Shown here: in pieces, positions 44,291 to 55,823 of the stretch
Numbering within the stretch: the first letter of the stretch is position 1
How the letters are laid out: each line of letters begins with the position of its first letter
The notes under the pieces: generated by a model
What the model saw: only the letters and a program-made list of their open reading frames with translations
What the model was told of the DNA's origin: nothing
Databases searched by the model: none
Position numbers and translations under genes: made by a program
Origin: Torreya grandis
Lineage: Eukaryota; Streptophyta; Pinopsida; Cupressales; Taxaceae
Assembly (NCBI GenBank): GCA_037957365.1
Contig: JARHVA010000006.1
Location: 13,474,001 to 13,538,000, forward strand
Length of the DNA stretch: 64,000 nt
Direction of reading: 5' to 3'

Positions 44291-46569
44291 ATGATGGCTG
44301 GGTCATAGGAAGGATTTTATACAAATAAGGCACCTTTGTTTGATGGGACAAATTATGCTTTTTAGAGCATGAGAATGAATTTTTATTTGATGGCCCTTGG
44401 ATTTGACATATGGAAAGCAATGGTGGAGGAATATGAAGAGCCACAGACATCTACAATTACTCCAATAGAAAAGAAGGCAAGTGAATGTAATGCTAAAGCT
44501 TTAAATACTATTTTATGTGGTTTATGTGAATTTGAATTTGTTAAAGTTATGTAATGTAAATCTGCTCATGAAACTTGGGTAAAACTTGAGAATATTTACA
44601 AAGGTGATGGAAAGGTTCAGCAAGCTAAGCTACAGACTTTTAGAAGGTAGTTTGAGAAGAAAAAGATATAGCAAGTTATCTCTTGTGAGTTGATCAGATA
44701 GTAAATCAGATTCAAAGTCTTAGAGAAACATTGGAAGATTCAACGGTGGTGCAAAAGGTTTTGAGATCTCTACCAATGAGATATGATGCAAAGGTTTCGA
44801 CAATTGAGGAGATGAAAAATTTAGCCAAGTTAAAGATGGATGAGCTTCATGGTATTCTCATGGCATATGAGATGCGGACAGAACAAGATAAACCCTCAAA
44901 AAGAGAAGAAGCTTTCAAGACATCAAAGAAGGAGAAAGCTAAGATTCAAGAATCAAGTGATAGTTCCAGTGATGATGAAGATGACAATGAAGGACTTTTC
45001 ATTTGCAGGCCAAAAAGAAGAATAGGTAAATATCAAGGAAAATTACCTTTTAAATGTTTTAATTGTGGAAAGATTGGATGTTTTTTAGCTAGATGCCTAG
45101 ATAAGGTTAATGATGATGATGAAGAAAAACCTACATACAAGAAGAATTTCAAAGGCAAATCTAAGAAGTGTTTCGAGAAGAAGAGCCTATATTCTAAGGA
45201 TCCTAGTTCAGGCAAAGATAGTGGAGTCAGTGATTCAGAAGAAAAAGAGATTCTATTCATGGCCATATATGATAATCAAGAAGAAGAAGATGAGGAAGCT
45301 GAAGTAGATATGGAAGGAGAACTCAATTGTGCCCTAAAAGAGTTAAAAGCTGTTCAAAATAAGAATCAAAGATTAAAGCGCTAGATCGAGAAAAATGAAC
45401 AAGAGTCAAAGGAAATGATTGAAGATCTACAAGCACACTTTGAAGAAGCCAAGAAGAATGAAGAAGATCTCAAAGCACAGTTGGAAATAGTAAGAAAATA
45501 TTGTGAAAGGTATGTTATTGAAATTGCCTCTTTAAAAGAAGATATTCAAAAAGCAGTCAATGATAAAGTAGTTAGTGATTAAAAATTTGAGGATATCACT
45601 AACATGTTGAATAAGATATTGGAAAGTCAAAAAGCATATTGAGATAAGACTGGGATCGGTTTTGAAAAGAAAAAGAACTATGCTGAAGCTCTTACACAAG
45701 AGGAAACAAAAAGGGAAAAAGTGAAGAATACAGAGGACATTCCAAACATAAAAGGCTGAAAGGAACAAAGCTACAAAAGGTAATTAGGTCAGAGATATAC
45801 AGATAGGTCTTATTTCTATGGCTATTATTTTTATTGTAATGGATATGGTCACAATAAATTAGAATGTAGAAAAAGAGATAACAATTTTAGAAATAAGGAG
45901 AAAGAAAGTCAAGTAGAGTCAAGTAGAAGCCACAACTCTTTTGCTCCTCTATCAAGCTTTGATGAAGAGACCATAGTGTGCTACAAGTGCAACAACTTCA
46001 AACACATAGCTCGGTATTGCAAAAGCGTGTTCGAGTTAGTCAAGAAGGATCAGAGGTTCAAAGCTCCATTCATCAAGAAGAAGGATCAGAGTTTCAAAGC
46101 TCCATTCATCAAGGAGAAGGTTCAGACATGTTCATGGCAGAAGAAACAACTTGAAGATTCTATGATGGTGTAGATAGCTCTGCATGTGAGAGGTAAAGAT
46201 CAGCCATGGTTAATTGATAGCAGATGTTTGAGGCATATGACTGGTGATAAAAGTAAGTTCATTTCTCTAAAGAAGATAAATGGTAGTACACTAAGATTTA
46301 GAGATAAAACCACTACCAAGATAGCTAGAAAAGGTAATTTGAGTTTGGATTATGGTAGAACTAAGACTAAGAATGTTTTATATGTAAAAGGTCTTAAACA
46401 TAATCTCTTGAGTGTTAGTCAAAAATGTGATCAAGGATACACATTAAGGTTTCATGCTAAGGTTTCAAATGAGTTGATTGTAGATGCTCAAAGGATAGGG
46501 AACAATGTGTATGCATTGTCAGATATCTTCTCAAAGGCACGATCAAAGGATATATTCAAAGATCAATGA
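44291..46569 (+). pseudogene. C2 unit I gag-protease
   Basis: ATG at 44291 opens MMAGS; KAPLFDGTNY and WKAMVEEY are the Copia gag start. RYDAKVSTIEE (44780 on) and DELHGILMAYEMR continue the capsid (UBN2-type). Nucleocapsid knuckles: CFNCGKIGCFLARC (His changed to Cys), YFYCNGYGHNKLEC (first Cys changed to Tyr) and CYKCNNFKHIARYC (intact CX2CX4HX4C). A Glu/Lys-rich coiled coil lies at about 45330-45620. The protease site is WLIDSRCLRHM (Gly of DSG changed to Arg), followed by LYVKGLKHNLLSVS. Coding text ends at 46569 without GAG-pre-integrase, integrase or RT. Open parts: 44731-45384 and 46186-46569. Confidence 0.88.
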
Positions 46570-46844
46570 GAGGAGTTAGGAGTAATTTATATTACTTCCT
46601 TCCATTGATGTTCAACATCAAGTGAGGGGGAGCTAAGTGTTAGCTCTAGGTAGGCCCTTTGCCATTGATGTCAAAGGGGGAGAATGATAGGTACAGGTAT
46701 AGGTGTAGAAAATATGTATAAGGAATAGGTACAAGTTGCTACAATAAGGGGGAGTTACTATATGTTTTCAAATGATAGTATGTGCAGGTGATAAGATGTG
46801 GTAGTTTTAGGATTAAGGTTGCCATCAATGACAAAGGAGGAGAT
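46570..46844 (+). other. C2 unit I 3' UTR and polypurine tract
   Basis: Contains GTGAGGGGGAGCTAAG and TCAAAGGGGGAGAATGATAGG, a pattern typical of the 3' region of Copia elements, and ends with ACAAAGGAGGAGAT directly before the LTR. TCAAAGGGGGAG also occurs in unit II, but the final tract does not. Confidence 0.8.
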
Positions 46845-47957
46845 TGTTGGAAATATTGTCATTGATGTCAAAGATCTAACATTATTGGTGATAAAGGCCC
46901 CATTGCATTTAATGTTATTTGTAATAAATATATCTTGGCTAATATGAGTTAATATTTATTTAATATTAACGAATATATTTTTGGTTGCATATGAGACAAT
47001 AGAACAGCCCATGAAGAAGTCGAAGAGCTACGGGATAAAGACAAAAGAAGGATGGGATGCATTCTCCCATGAAGAGTCATCTTGGGGAATACCAAGAGTC
47101 ACTAAGTGAAGACAAAAGAGTAAAGGTGCAATTTCTCATGAAGGGACACTTTGAGGAATATGAAGAGTCACCAAAGATAAGGAAAAAAGTGGGAAGGACA
47201 TTTTTGGTCATGAAAGGTCACCACATGACTTTTTAAATGCTTGGATATGAAGGGTCATCCAAGATTGGCACCATTTTCCATGAGCATTCAAGGGTCAAAA
47301 AGGGGGAAGGCTAAAGGTCATTTGGAAAGCTATAAATAAAGGCTTGAGTAGCCATTTGTAATATGAGAGTGAGAGGTTGATTTGATATCATAATATCTAG
47401 CTTAGAAGAGCAATTGCGAGAGATGATTTGTATTTGTTATATCTAGCTTATAAGAGCAAAAGTGAAAGAGAAGAAAGAGATGTTGTATTGATCTATCATT
47501 TGTTGAGATAGCAACATTGAGAGATAGGTGTGTGGTCTATACAAAGGGGTTGGTGCTCTTATGGGTTGGTGCTCAAAAATTGTTGCTGGGTTGGTGCTCG
47601 ACAAAGGGGTTGGTACTCCTGTGGGTTGGTGCTCATGAATAGGTGCTGGGTTGGTGCTTGACAAAGGGGTTTGAAGCTTCTATGGGTTGGTGCTCACGAA
47701 TTGTAGCTAAGGTTTGTACTTGGCAAAGGAGTATGGTGCTCTTGTGGGTTTGTTCTCATGAATATATTTGAGATTGATTCTCCATGGTTTTTTCCATGTT
47801 ATATCTGGTGTCTCTCTCTATCTTGTGTGATGTTTATTGTTTGAGTTTTATTGCATATCTTGAATGTTTGATTAAGTGGAATTTGATAAAGGGAAATTTT
47901 TATAAGATATATAATATACTGATTCACCCCCCCTCTCAGTATATTCTATGCTTAACA
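46845..47957 (+). repeat. C2 LTR-B (shared middle LTR)
   Basis: 1113 bp, TGTTGGAAATATTG to TGCTTAACA, with a polypurine tract before and a primer site after. Holds a GGTTGGTGCTC minisatellite (47536-47760). Confidence 0.9.
47536..47760. repeat. GGTTGGTGCTC minisatellite in LTR-B
   Basis: Repeats of AAAGGGGTTGGTGCTC, TGGGTTGGTGCTCATGAAT and GTTGCTGGGTTGGTGCTCG, higher-order unit near 65 bases. Confidence 0.85.
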
Positions 47958-47959
47958 AT

Positions 47960-47971
47960 TGGTATCAGAGC
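47960..47971 (+). promoter_or_regulatory. C2 unit II primer-binding site
   Basis: TGGTATCAGAGC, perfect initiator tRNA-Met type. Confidence 0.9.
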
Positions 47972-48019
47972 AGGTTCCTTTTTGAAAATTTTTACAGCTT
48001 GAAGGTAGATTGGGAAAGC

Positions 48020-50370
48020 ATGATGGTTGGGTCACAGGAAGGATTTTCTACAAATAAGGCACCTTTGATTAATGGGATGAATTATGCTTTTTAGAGCATG
48101 AGAATGAAAGTTTATTTGATGACCCATGGATTTGACATATGGAAAGCATTGGTGGAGGAATATGAAGAGCCATAGACATCTACAATTACTCCAACAAAAA
48201 AAAGAAAAGTGAATGTAATGCTAAAACTTTAAATGCTATTTTATGTGGTTTATGTGAATCTAAATTTGTTAAAGTTATGCAAATTAAATCTGCTCATAAA
48301 ATTTGGGTAAAACTAGAGAATATTTACAACGGTGATGGAAAGGTTCAGCAAGCCAAGCTGCAAACTTTTACAAGGAAGTTTGAAAGTTTGAAGATGGAAG
48401 AAGAAGAAGATATAGCAAGTTATATCTTGCGAGTTGATCAGATAGTAAATTAGATTCATGGTCTTGGAGAAACATTAGAAGATTCAATAGTAGTGCAAAA
48501 GGTTTTGAGATCTCTACCAATGAGATATGATGCAAAGGTTTCAGCAATTGAGGAGATGAAAAATTTAGCCAAGCTAAAGATGGATGAGCTTCATGGTATT
48601 CTCATGGCATATGAGATGTGGATAGAACAAGATAAACCCTCAAAGAGAGAAGCGGCTTTCAAGACATCAAAGAAGGAGAAAGCTAAGATTCAAGAATCAA
48701 GTGATAGTTCTAGTGATGATGAAGATGACAATGACACACTTTTCATTTGCAAGCCGAAAAAAAAACAGGTAAATATCAAGGAAAATTACCTTTTAAATGT
48801 TTTAATTGTGGAAAGATTGGATATTTTTCAGCTAGATGCCCAGATAAGGTTAATGATGATGAAGAATAAAATCCTACATACAAGAAAAATTTCAAAAGCA
48901 AATCTAAGAAGGGTTTCGAGAAGAAGAGATTATATTCTAAGGATCCTAGTTCAGATGAAGATAGTGGAGTCAGTGATTTAAAAGAAGAAGAGATTATATT
49001 CATGGCCATACATGATAATCAAGAAGAAGAAGAGGAGGAAGCTGAAGTAGATATGGAAGGAGAACTCAATTGTGCTCTAGAAGAGTTAGAAGCTATTCAG
49101 AAGAAGAATCGAAGATTAAAGTGCCAGATCGAGAAAAATGAACAAGAGTCAAATAAAATGATTGAAGATTTACAAGCACACTTTGAAGAAGCCAAGAAGA
49201 ATGAAGAAGATCTCAAAGCACAGTTGGAAATAACAAGAAAATATTGTGAAAGGTATGTTATTGAAATTGTCTCTTTAAAAGAAGATATTCAGAAAGCAAT
49301 CAATGATAAAGTAGTTAGTGATTCAAAATTTGAGGATAGCACTAACATGCTGAATAAGATATTGGAAAGTCAAAAAGCATATTGAGATAATAATGGGATC
49401 AATTTTGAAAATAAAAAGAGCTATGTTTAAGCCCTTACACAAGAGAAAACAAAATGGGGAGAAGTGAAGAATACAGAGGACATTCCAAACAGAGAAGGCT
49501 GGAAGGAACAAAGCTATAAAAGGTAATCAGGTTAGAGATATATAGACAGGTCTTATTTCTATGGCTATTGTTTTTATTGTAATGGATATGGTCACAAAAA
49601 ATTAGAATGTAGAAAAAGAGCTAACAATTTTAGAAATAAGGAGAAGGAAAGTCAAGTAGAGTCAAGCAGAAGCCACAACTCTTTTGCTCCTCTATCAAGC
49701 TTTGATGAAGAGACCATAGTGTGCTACAAGTGCAACAACTTCAGATACATAGCTCAGTATTGTAAAAGCATGTTCGAGTCAGTCAATAAGGATCAGAGGT
49801 TCAAAGCTCTATTCATCAAGAAGAAGGATCAGAGTTTCAAAGCTCCATTCATCAAGGAGAAGGTTTAGACATGTTCATGGTAGAAGAAACAACCTGAAGA
49901 TTCTATGATGGTGCAGACAGCTCTGCATGTGATAGGTAAAGATCAGTGATGGTTAATTGATAGTGGATGTTTGAGGCATATGACAGGTGATAAAAGTAAG
50001 TTCAGTTCTCTAAAGAAGATAAATGGTGGTACAGTGAAATTCAGAGATAAAACCACTGCTAGGATAGACGAAAAAGGTACTTTGAGTTTGGATTATGGTA
50101 TAACTAAGACTAAGAATGTTTTATATCTAAAAGGTCTTAAGCATAATCTATTGAGTGTTAGTCAAATATGTGATCAAGGATACACATTAAGGCTTCATGC
50201 CAAAGGTTGTGTGATTAGAAGAAAAGATTCAAATGATTTAATTGCAGATGCTCAAAGGATAGGGAACAATGTGTATGTATTGTCAAAAATCTTCTATATT
50301 CAAAGATCGGCGAGAGGAGTTGGGAGTAATTTCTATTACTTCCTACCATTGATGTTCAGCATCAAGTGAG
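48020..50370 (+). pseudogene. C2 unit II gag-protease
   Basis: Near-copy of unit I from the ATG at 48020 (MMVGSQEGF). The first knuckle has Tyr in place of His (CFNCGKIGYFSARC), the second is intact (CFYCNGYGHKKLEC), the third has Gln-Tyr changes (CYKCNNFRYIAQYC, His lost). The protease site keeps DSG (IDSGCLRHMTGDKSKF), unlike unit I. Coding text ends soon after NNVYVLSKIF, as in unit I, again without the rest of pol. Longest open parts: 48493-48981, 49002-49385, 49971-50369. The coiled coil lies at 49040-49385. Confidence 0.88.
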
Positions 50371-50557
50371 GGGGAGCTAAGTGTTAACTCTAGGTAGGCC
50401 CTTTGCCATTGATGTCAAAAGGGGAGAATAATAGGTATAGGTATAGGTGCATAAAATAGGTATAGGGAATAGGTACAGGTTGCTACAGTAAGGGGGAGTT
50501 ACTGTATGTTTTCAAATGAATGTATGTGTAGGTGATAGGATGTGGTAGTTTCAAGAT
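50371..50557 (+). other. C2 unit II 3' UTR, polypurine tract lost
   Basis: Matches 46628-46844, but about 32 bases including ACAAAGGAGGAG are missing just before LTR-C (GTTTCAAGAT then TGTTGG). Confidence 0.75.
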
Positions 50558-51727
50558 TGTTGGAAATATTGTCATTAATGTCAAAGGTCTAGCATTATTG
50601 GTGATAAAGGCCCCATTGCATTTAATATTGTTTGTAATAAATATATCTTAGCTAATATGAGTTAATATTTATTTAATATTAATGAATATACTTTTGGTTA
50701 TATATGAGACAAAATAAGGGCCCATGAAGAAGTTGAAGAGCCACGAGATAAAAATAAAAGAAGGATGAGACACATTTTTCCATGAAGAGTCATCTTTGGG
50801 GAATACCAAGAGTCACCAAGTGAAGACAAAAGAGTAAAGGTGCAATTTATCATGAAGGGACACTTTGAGGAATACGAAGAGTCACCAAAGATAAGGACAA
50901 AAGTGGGAAGGACGTTTTTGGTCATGAAGGGTCACCACATGACTTTCCAAATGCTTGGATATGAAGGGTCATCTAAGATTGGCACCATTTTCCATGAGGA
51001 TTCAAGGGTCACAAAGGGGGAAGGCCAAAGGTCATTTGGAAAGCTATAAATAAAGGCTTGAGTAGCCATTTGTAATATGAGAGTGAGAGGTTGATTTGAT
51101 ATTGTAATATCTAGCTTAGAAGAGCAATTGTGAGAGATGATTTGAAACTGTTATATCTAGCTTAGAAGAGCAAAAGTGAGAGAGAAAAAAGAGATGTTGT
51201 ATTGATCTATCATTTGTTGAAATAGCAACATTGAGAGATAGGTGTGTGGTATACACAAAGGGGTTGGTGCTCCTGTGAGTTGGTGTTCATGAATTATTGC
51301 TAGGTTGGTGCTCAGCAAAGGGGTTGGTGCTCTTATGGGTATGTGCTCATGAATTGTTGCTGGGTTGGTGCTTGGCAAAGGGGTTGGTGCTCATGAATAG
51401 GTGCTAGATTGGTGCTCAGCAAAGGGGTTTTAAGCTCATGTGGGTTGGTGCTCATGATTTATAGTTGAGGTTTTTACTTGGCAAAGGGGTATGGTGCTCT
51501 ATGGGTTTGTTCTCATGAATATATTTGAGATTGATTCTCCATGGTTTTTCTCACATTGGGTTTTCATGTTATATCTGGTCTCTCTCTCTATCTTGTGTGA
51601 TGTTTATTGTTTGAGTTTTATTACATATCTTGAATGTTTGATTAAGTGGAATTTGATAAAGGGAAAATTTAATAAGATATATAATATACTGATTCACCCC
51701 CCCTCTCAGTATATTCTATGCTTAACA
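50558..51727 (+). repeat. C2 LTR-C
   Basis: 1170 bp, TGTTGGAAATATTG to TGCTTAACA. Longer than LTR-B mainly by more minisatellite units (51255-51515). Confidence 0.9.
51255..51515. repeat. GGTTGGTGCTC minisatellite in LTR-C
   Basis: Same unit as in LTR-B with a different copy number and order. Confidence 0.85.
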
Positions 51728-51732
51728 AAAGC
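51728..51732. repeat. Target-site duplication of C2, right (AAAGC)
   Basis: Directly after LTR-C; CR protease-linker text starts here on the minus strand (SSKAF). Confidence 0.7.
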
Positions 51733-52580
51733 CTTGCTTGAATTAACTAGTCTTTTCATTTGCCCTGTTGTAACCAAGGAAATACTTGTTTTAATGTGAT
51801 GTGTTCTAACTATATATTTAATGTCATTCTTAACAAGCAATTACTTATTCTCCTCTCTATATAAGATTGATTTTCTATCATAAAGATATGGGCTTCCCAA
51901 AACAATCACACATATGTCCAATGGAACAACATCCAACTCAACCTCATCTACGAACTTGGATGTGATGGCAAACCTTAGCCTACAAGTTTGTGAGACTTGT
52001 AGCTTCACATTGTCACACACCCAACCTAGTGGATAAGGCTTCGGATGGGGATTGGTTTGTAAGCTTAGCTTCTGAACAACCTCTTCAAAAATTAAATTTG
52101 CTTGTGAACTATTATCAAATAGAGTGTCAATCTTAGTATGCTTTGAAACAACTCTAATGTGGAACAATTCATTTCTTTTCTTATCAACATGCACAAAATT
52201 TTGTCTAGAAGAAGATGCATCATTTGATGACTTAGTGCTAGAAACTGAAAGAGAAAAATCATTATGTAAACCCATAGCTGTGATCTTAGTTTCATCACTT
52301 GAATTTGATCCTAAGTCCTGAACCATAACATTAGCCTTATTTTCTTTCTTTTGAAACTTTTTAGGCCTTAACTTAGGATGTAGTTTCCAACACTTAGACT
52401 CATCATAATTTTTCTTGCAATGATTACAAAATGGTTTTCCTTCTTCTTTTTTAACAGTATAAGTGGATTTCTATTTACCCTTTCCTAATGAACTTTCCCC
52501 TTTGGAATGCTTAACATTAAATTGCTTACTTTTTACTTTAGGAAAAGATTCTTTTGATTGTTTTCCTCTAGCCTCTAAAT
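51728..52580 (-). pseudogene. CR nucleocapsid and protease
   Basis: From the right: a single knuckle-like CNHCKKNYDESKCW (near 52395-52440; His missing), then the protease with KHTKIDTLFDNSSQANLI, where relatives have D-S-G-S or D-S-G-A (here D-N-S-S), then LGWVCDNVKLQVSQTCRLRF and VPLDICVIVLGSPYLYDR, the conserved end (consensus DVILGxPYLxxR). The open frame 51841-52326 (161 codons) covers it. After the stop at 51841 the text QMKRLVNSSKAF leads to the C2 border. Confidence 0.83.
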
Positions 52581-53370
52581 GAGTGGCTTAAACACATACT
52601 GCATCTAAATTAGTGGGATTGAACATAAGAATCATATGTCTTAAGTAACTATGCAACCCACCTATATATTTTAGCAGTGTTTCTTGTGTGTATAGAGGAA
52701 CATTCAAAAGTAAAGATTTTTTCCTAAAATCTTGTGTATAATCTTGAACACTTTGGCCTTTTATTTGTCTAAAAATTTGCCAATCCATCATGGCTTGTTG
52801 CATATAGCCTAAAGGATAAAATTGCAATCTGAGTTCTTTAATAAATTCATTCTAAGTAGAAATCGAGTTACCTTTTTGAAGCTCAGCTTCCTTCAACTTA
52901 CTCTCCCACCAGATGAGAGGTGTACCTCCCATATGAAGAGTAGCCAAATGAATTTTTGACTCATCCCCTGCAATATTTTGGACCCTGCAATAAAATTCAA
53001 TTTGCTTGACCCAATTATCCAACTTTTTGGCATTAAATTTCCCATTAAACATTGGTAATTCAAACTTAATATCCAATTTTAGTGAAGGGAGAGGTTCCAT
53101 AGTTTTTTTACCATCATTCGATAGAGAAGGTTTTTCAATTTCTTTACCTTTTGATTCTCGTGAATTACCTTCTTTTTCATTCTCATATTTTCTTTGTTTG
53201 TCACGGTATAGTTCCTCAACCATGCTTCTCATGTCCATGAAAGCTCGGTGGAAAGCTTGTTCAGATTCCATCTCTTCTTTGACCATCATTGAAGCACGCC
53301 TTAAACCAATCTCTGGATTATACTCAATGAGTTTTCCTTCACCCTTTTGGGATTTAGACCTTGTCAACAT
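52581..53370 (-). pseudogene. CR gag
   Basis: ATG at 53370 (MLTRSKSQKGEGKLIEYNPE) is 28 bases from the primer site and starts a 172-codon frame. A charged N-terminal region is followed by FELPMFNGKFNAKKLDNWVK and YCRVQNIAGDESKIHLATLH, GTPLIWWESK, the Gypsy capsid core. After one stop 52588-52827 goes on with FYPLGYMQQAMMDWQIFRQI and GQSVQDYTQDFRKKSLLL, GGLHSYLRHMILM. Only two stops are visible, so this copy is among the less decayed ones. Confidence 0.88.
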
Positions 53371-53397
53371 ACACTAGCAATCACTGTTAAATAACAA

Positions 53398-53411
53398 CCA
53401 CTTTGATACCA
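53398..53411 (-). promoter_or_regulatory. CR primer-binding site
   Basis: Minus strand TGGTATCAAAGTGG, six bases inside the 5' LTR; initiator tRNA-Met type with one change. Confidence 0.8.
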
Positions 53412-53417
53412 AAAATC

Positions 53418-54491
53418 TAATCTGTAAACTGAAAATACAAGTGTAGTACATTCTAAAATCACTTGTTCATGTTTAATAAATCCTTTAAATTCTCACTATA
53501 TTGTGTTTAATTTTGCATAAAAAAATTAAAATCAGAATTAAAATGAAGATCAGAATGGAATAATAATTAGAGAAAATCAAAGATAACACCAGCAAATTGA
53601 TAATGGAGTTCGGCTTCAATAGCCTACATCTTCGGGTCCATTCAAAGTGAAGACCGTTCTATTAAATTGGTGTAACATATGGATTCCAAAACCTTTTCAT
53701 GTCTTCAATTCACCTTCTTTGATCTTTACTTTCCTACAAATATTTCTCTTAGACCTAAAAACAAAAGCCCAAGGCCGTACAAGACAAGAACAAGGCTCTA
53801 ATCTTCTTAATTCTCTTTACACAGTCAGATTTCCATGTCGATACAAGTTAAAATTACTCCTTTTTATAGAATTTCAACCACTGTGGCTGAAGCAGTCAAG
53901 ACCTTAACCTTTTAGGCACCAAGTCTCAAGTTCTAAACTCTCCTCCTCCATTCTAGGTGCCTAGGGAAGTGGGCAAGGGCATCCTTCCTCCAAAAGTGCA
54001 CTTTGACCAAGGAATTAGTCCCACATTTGCTGGGAGTGGTTGTTTTAATGCTTTAAATAGAAAGTTTATTAAAATTTTCAAATGAGAAAGATTTGGGTGC
54101 CAAATTTGGATGCCATCTAGCCTATTCAAATGCCTGGGAATGAGGGATACACTTAGTGTTTGTGGCGTGGAGGTTTGGCACCTATTTTGATTTGAAAATG
54201 TCAAATATCATGTGCATCAAATAAAGCACCTAACAATTTTTTTGCCTCCTAATTATTTTCCATGTGTCAAATGGAGATTGTTCCACTTGGCATTCCTCAA
54301 TTGTGCCACGTCACTTTCAACATTCCTATCGCATGATTTCTCAAACTGGATATATCTTGAGCATTCAGACTCCATTTTTCGAGCGGCGAAAAGTGCTAGA
54401 AAGCTCTCAACGAATACTACAATGTGTAAATGATTTGAACTAAATTTGAAGACTTTGAAAAATAGAATGGTACATGGATCCACTTGGATCA
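53418..54491 (-). repeat. CR 5' LTR (right)
   Basis: 1074 bp, same length as the left LTR; roughly one difference in ten in the stretch compared by eye (53440-53580 against 39770-39910). Confidence 0.92.
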
Positions 54492-54496
54492 ATTGT
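54492..54496. repeat. Target-site duplication of CR, right (ATTGT)
   Basis: Partner of 39741-39745. Confidence 0.75.
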
Positions 54497-55823
54497 CTTC
54501 CTATACAAATATCAAGATTATTGTAGAAGAAGAAATAGAAAGGAAGAATTTTTCAAAATCAAACAAGAAGAAGATGAAAATATGGAAGATTATTTGGACA
54601 GATTCCTCTTTGTGAGTAAAAGATGTGGATTTGTACTTCAAGAAGATTTAAATAAAACCATTTTTCTTAAAGGTCTGGATGATGAATCTAGAGAAACCCT
54701 TGATTTAATTGGTGGAGGAAACATTGCTGAATTAAGAATGGATGAAATCATAGAAATTTGTAGAAACTATTCGAGAACAAGGGGTGGACCTAGAAAAGGG
54801 AAAACAATTAAAAATTTGAATCCAGATATGAACAAATTGATGGATGAATTGGAAAACATTAAAATATATATATTAGTTCAATTACCCTCCACCATAGATG
54901 GATTGCAAGCTAAAGCAAATGCCCAACTTTAACCATTAGCCATGTATTGTCTTAGATGCAGAAAGAAACATGCACTAAGGGAATGTCTTTTAGATAAAAT
55001 GGAAGTATGTATTTTTTGTGAATCTAAAGAACATGATACTCAAAATTTTTCTCTCATTCCTCTCATAAAAAATAAGCTCAAACAAACCAATACATTATCC
55101 ACCATAGAAGAATTAAATTTTGTTCAAAGACACCCTAATCAAGGACAATTTATGCCAAGACCAGCTCCTAATCCCTAGATGATGCCATGGGTAGCTCAAA
55201 TAGTACCACAGAGTTGGGGACAACCACTTTAGGCCCCTCAATCCACATGGCATCCTCAAGATTAGGCAAGTCAATATTGGAATACTCAAGGACATCAACA
55301 ACCTTGGGCTGGTCAAGGAAATCCTTATGCTTGTCGACAACCTAGATGGAGCCCTAAAAATTATGTGAAAGGAAAAAACATATCCAAATTAGAACCAACA
55401 AGCCATAATGGTATTTCTAACACAAAATCCATAGATTGAAAACATAGTCCAAACCCAAATTCTAGCACAACCAATAGCAAACCCAAGACACAAACAACTA
55501 TTGTTTATGAAATAGAACTAGAAAAATTAGTTGATTTAAATACAATAGATTGTAAAAACATTCAAACCATATTTGGCAAAATAGTTAGCAATCCACTTGT
55601 TATAATCACTAAGATGACAGAAGAAGCTAAAACCCCTAGCATAGTTACACCTAAGGAAGATGACAAAGAAAAAGATAAAAAACTAGAAAAAAATTCTATT
55701 GAGATTCCATTTCTAGAAAGACTTAAAGAAACTATAGAACTTAAAGAATCTGAATTGGTGTAGGAACTAAGAAGATTGAATATCGAAATACCATTGTTAT
55801 AAGCAATTAAGGATATTCTAGAG
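54492..55823 (+). pseudogene. G-2 gag, second part
   Basis: Continues G-2 gag after CR: KYQDYCRRRNRKEEFFKIKQ, EDYLDRFLFVSKRCG and the Cys/His motifs CLRCRKKHALREC and CIFCESKEHDTQ (54947-55060). A Pro/Trp/Gln-rich tail and a charged linker follow (to about 55740), then the frame KESELV*ELRRLNIEIPLL. Open parts are 54474-54932 and 54942-55178. Stops replace Gln or Trp in most cases. Confidence 0.87.

Larger units (their letters stand above)
43471..51727 (+). mobile_element. C2: tandem Ty1/Copia pair with gag and protease only
   Basis: Order on the + strand: rearranged LTR-A (43471-44228), unit I (44229-46844), LTR-B (46845-47957), unit II (47958-50557), LTR-C (50558-51727). Both units have gag, three nucleocapsid knuckles and protease, then go straight to the 3' UTR; integrase, RT and RNase H are absent. 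The duplication AAAGC at 51728-51732 has its partner, inverted, at 43755-43759, so the tandem entered CR as one block or grew in place. Confidence 0.85.
39746..54491 (-). mobile_element. CR: Ty3/Gypsy chromovirus-type element, minus strand, inserted in G-2 gag and split by C2
   Basis: Two LTRs of 1074 bp each flank minus-strand gag, protease, RT, RNase H, integrase and a chromodomain-like C-terminus. Primer site is of the initiator tRNA-Met type (TGGTATCAAAGTGG), as in chromoviruses. Target duplication ATTAT/ATTGT, and the G-2 gag sequence continues across. C2 entered between protease and RT. Without C2 the element is about 6.5 kb, a usual size. Confidence 0.9.
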
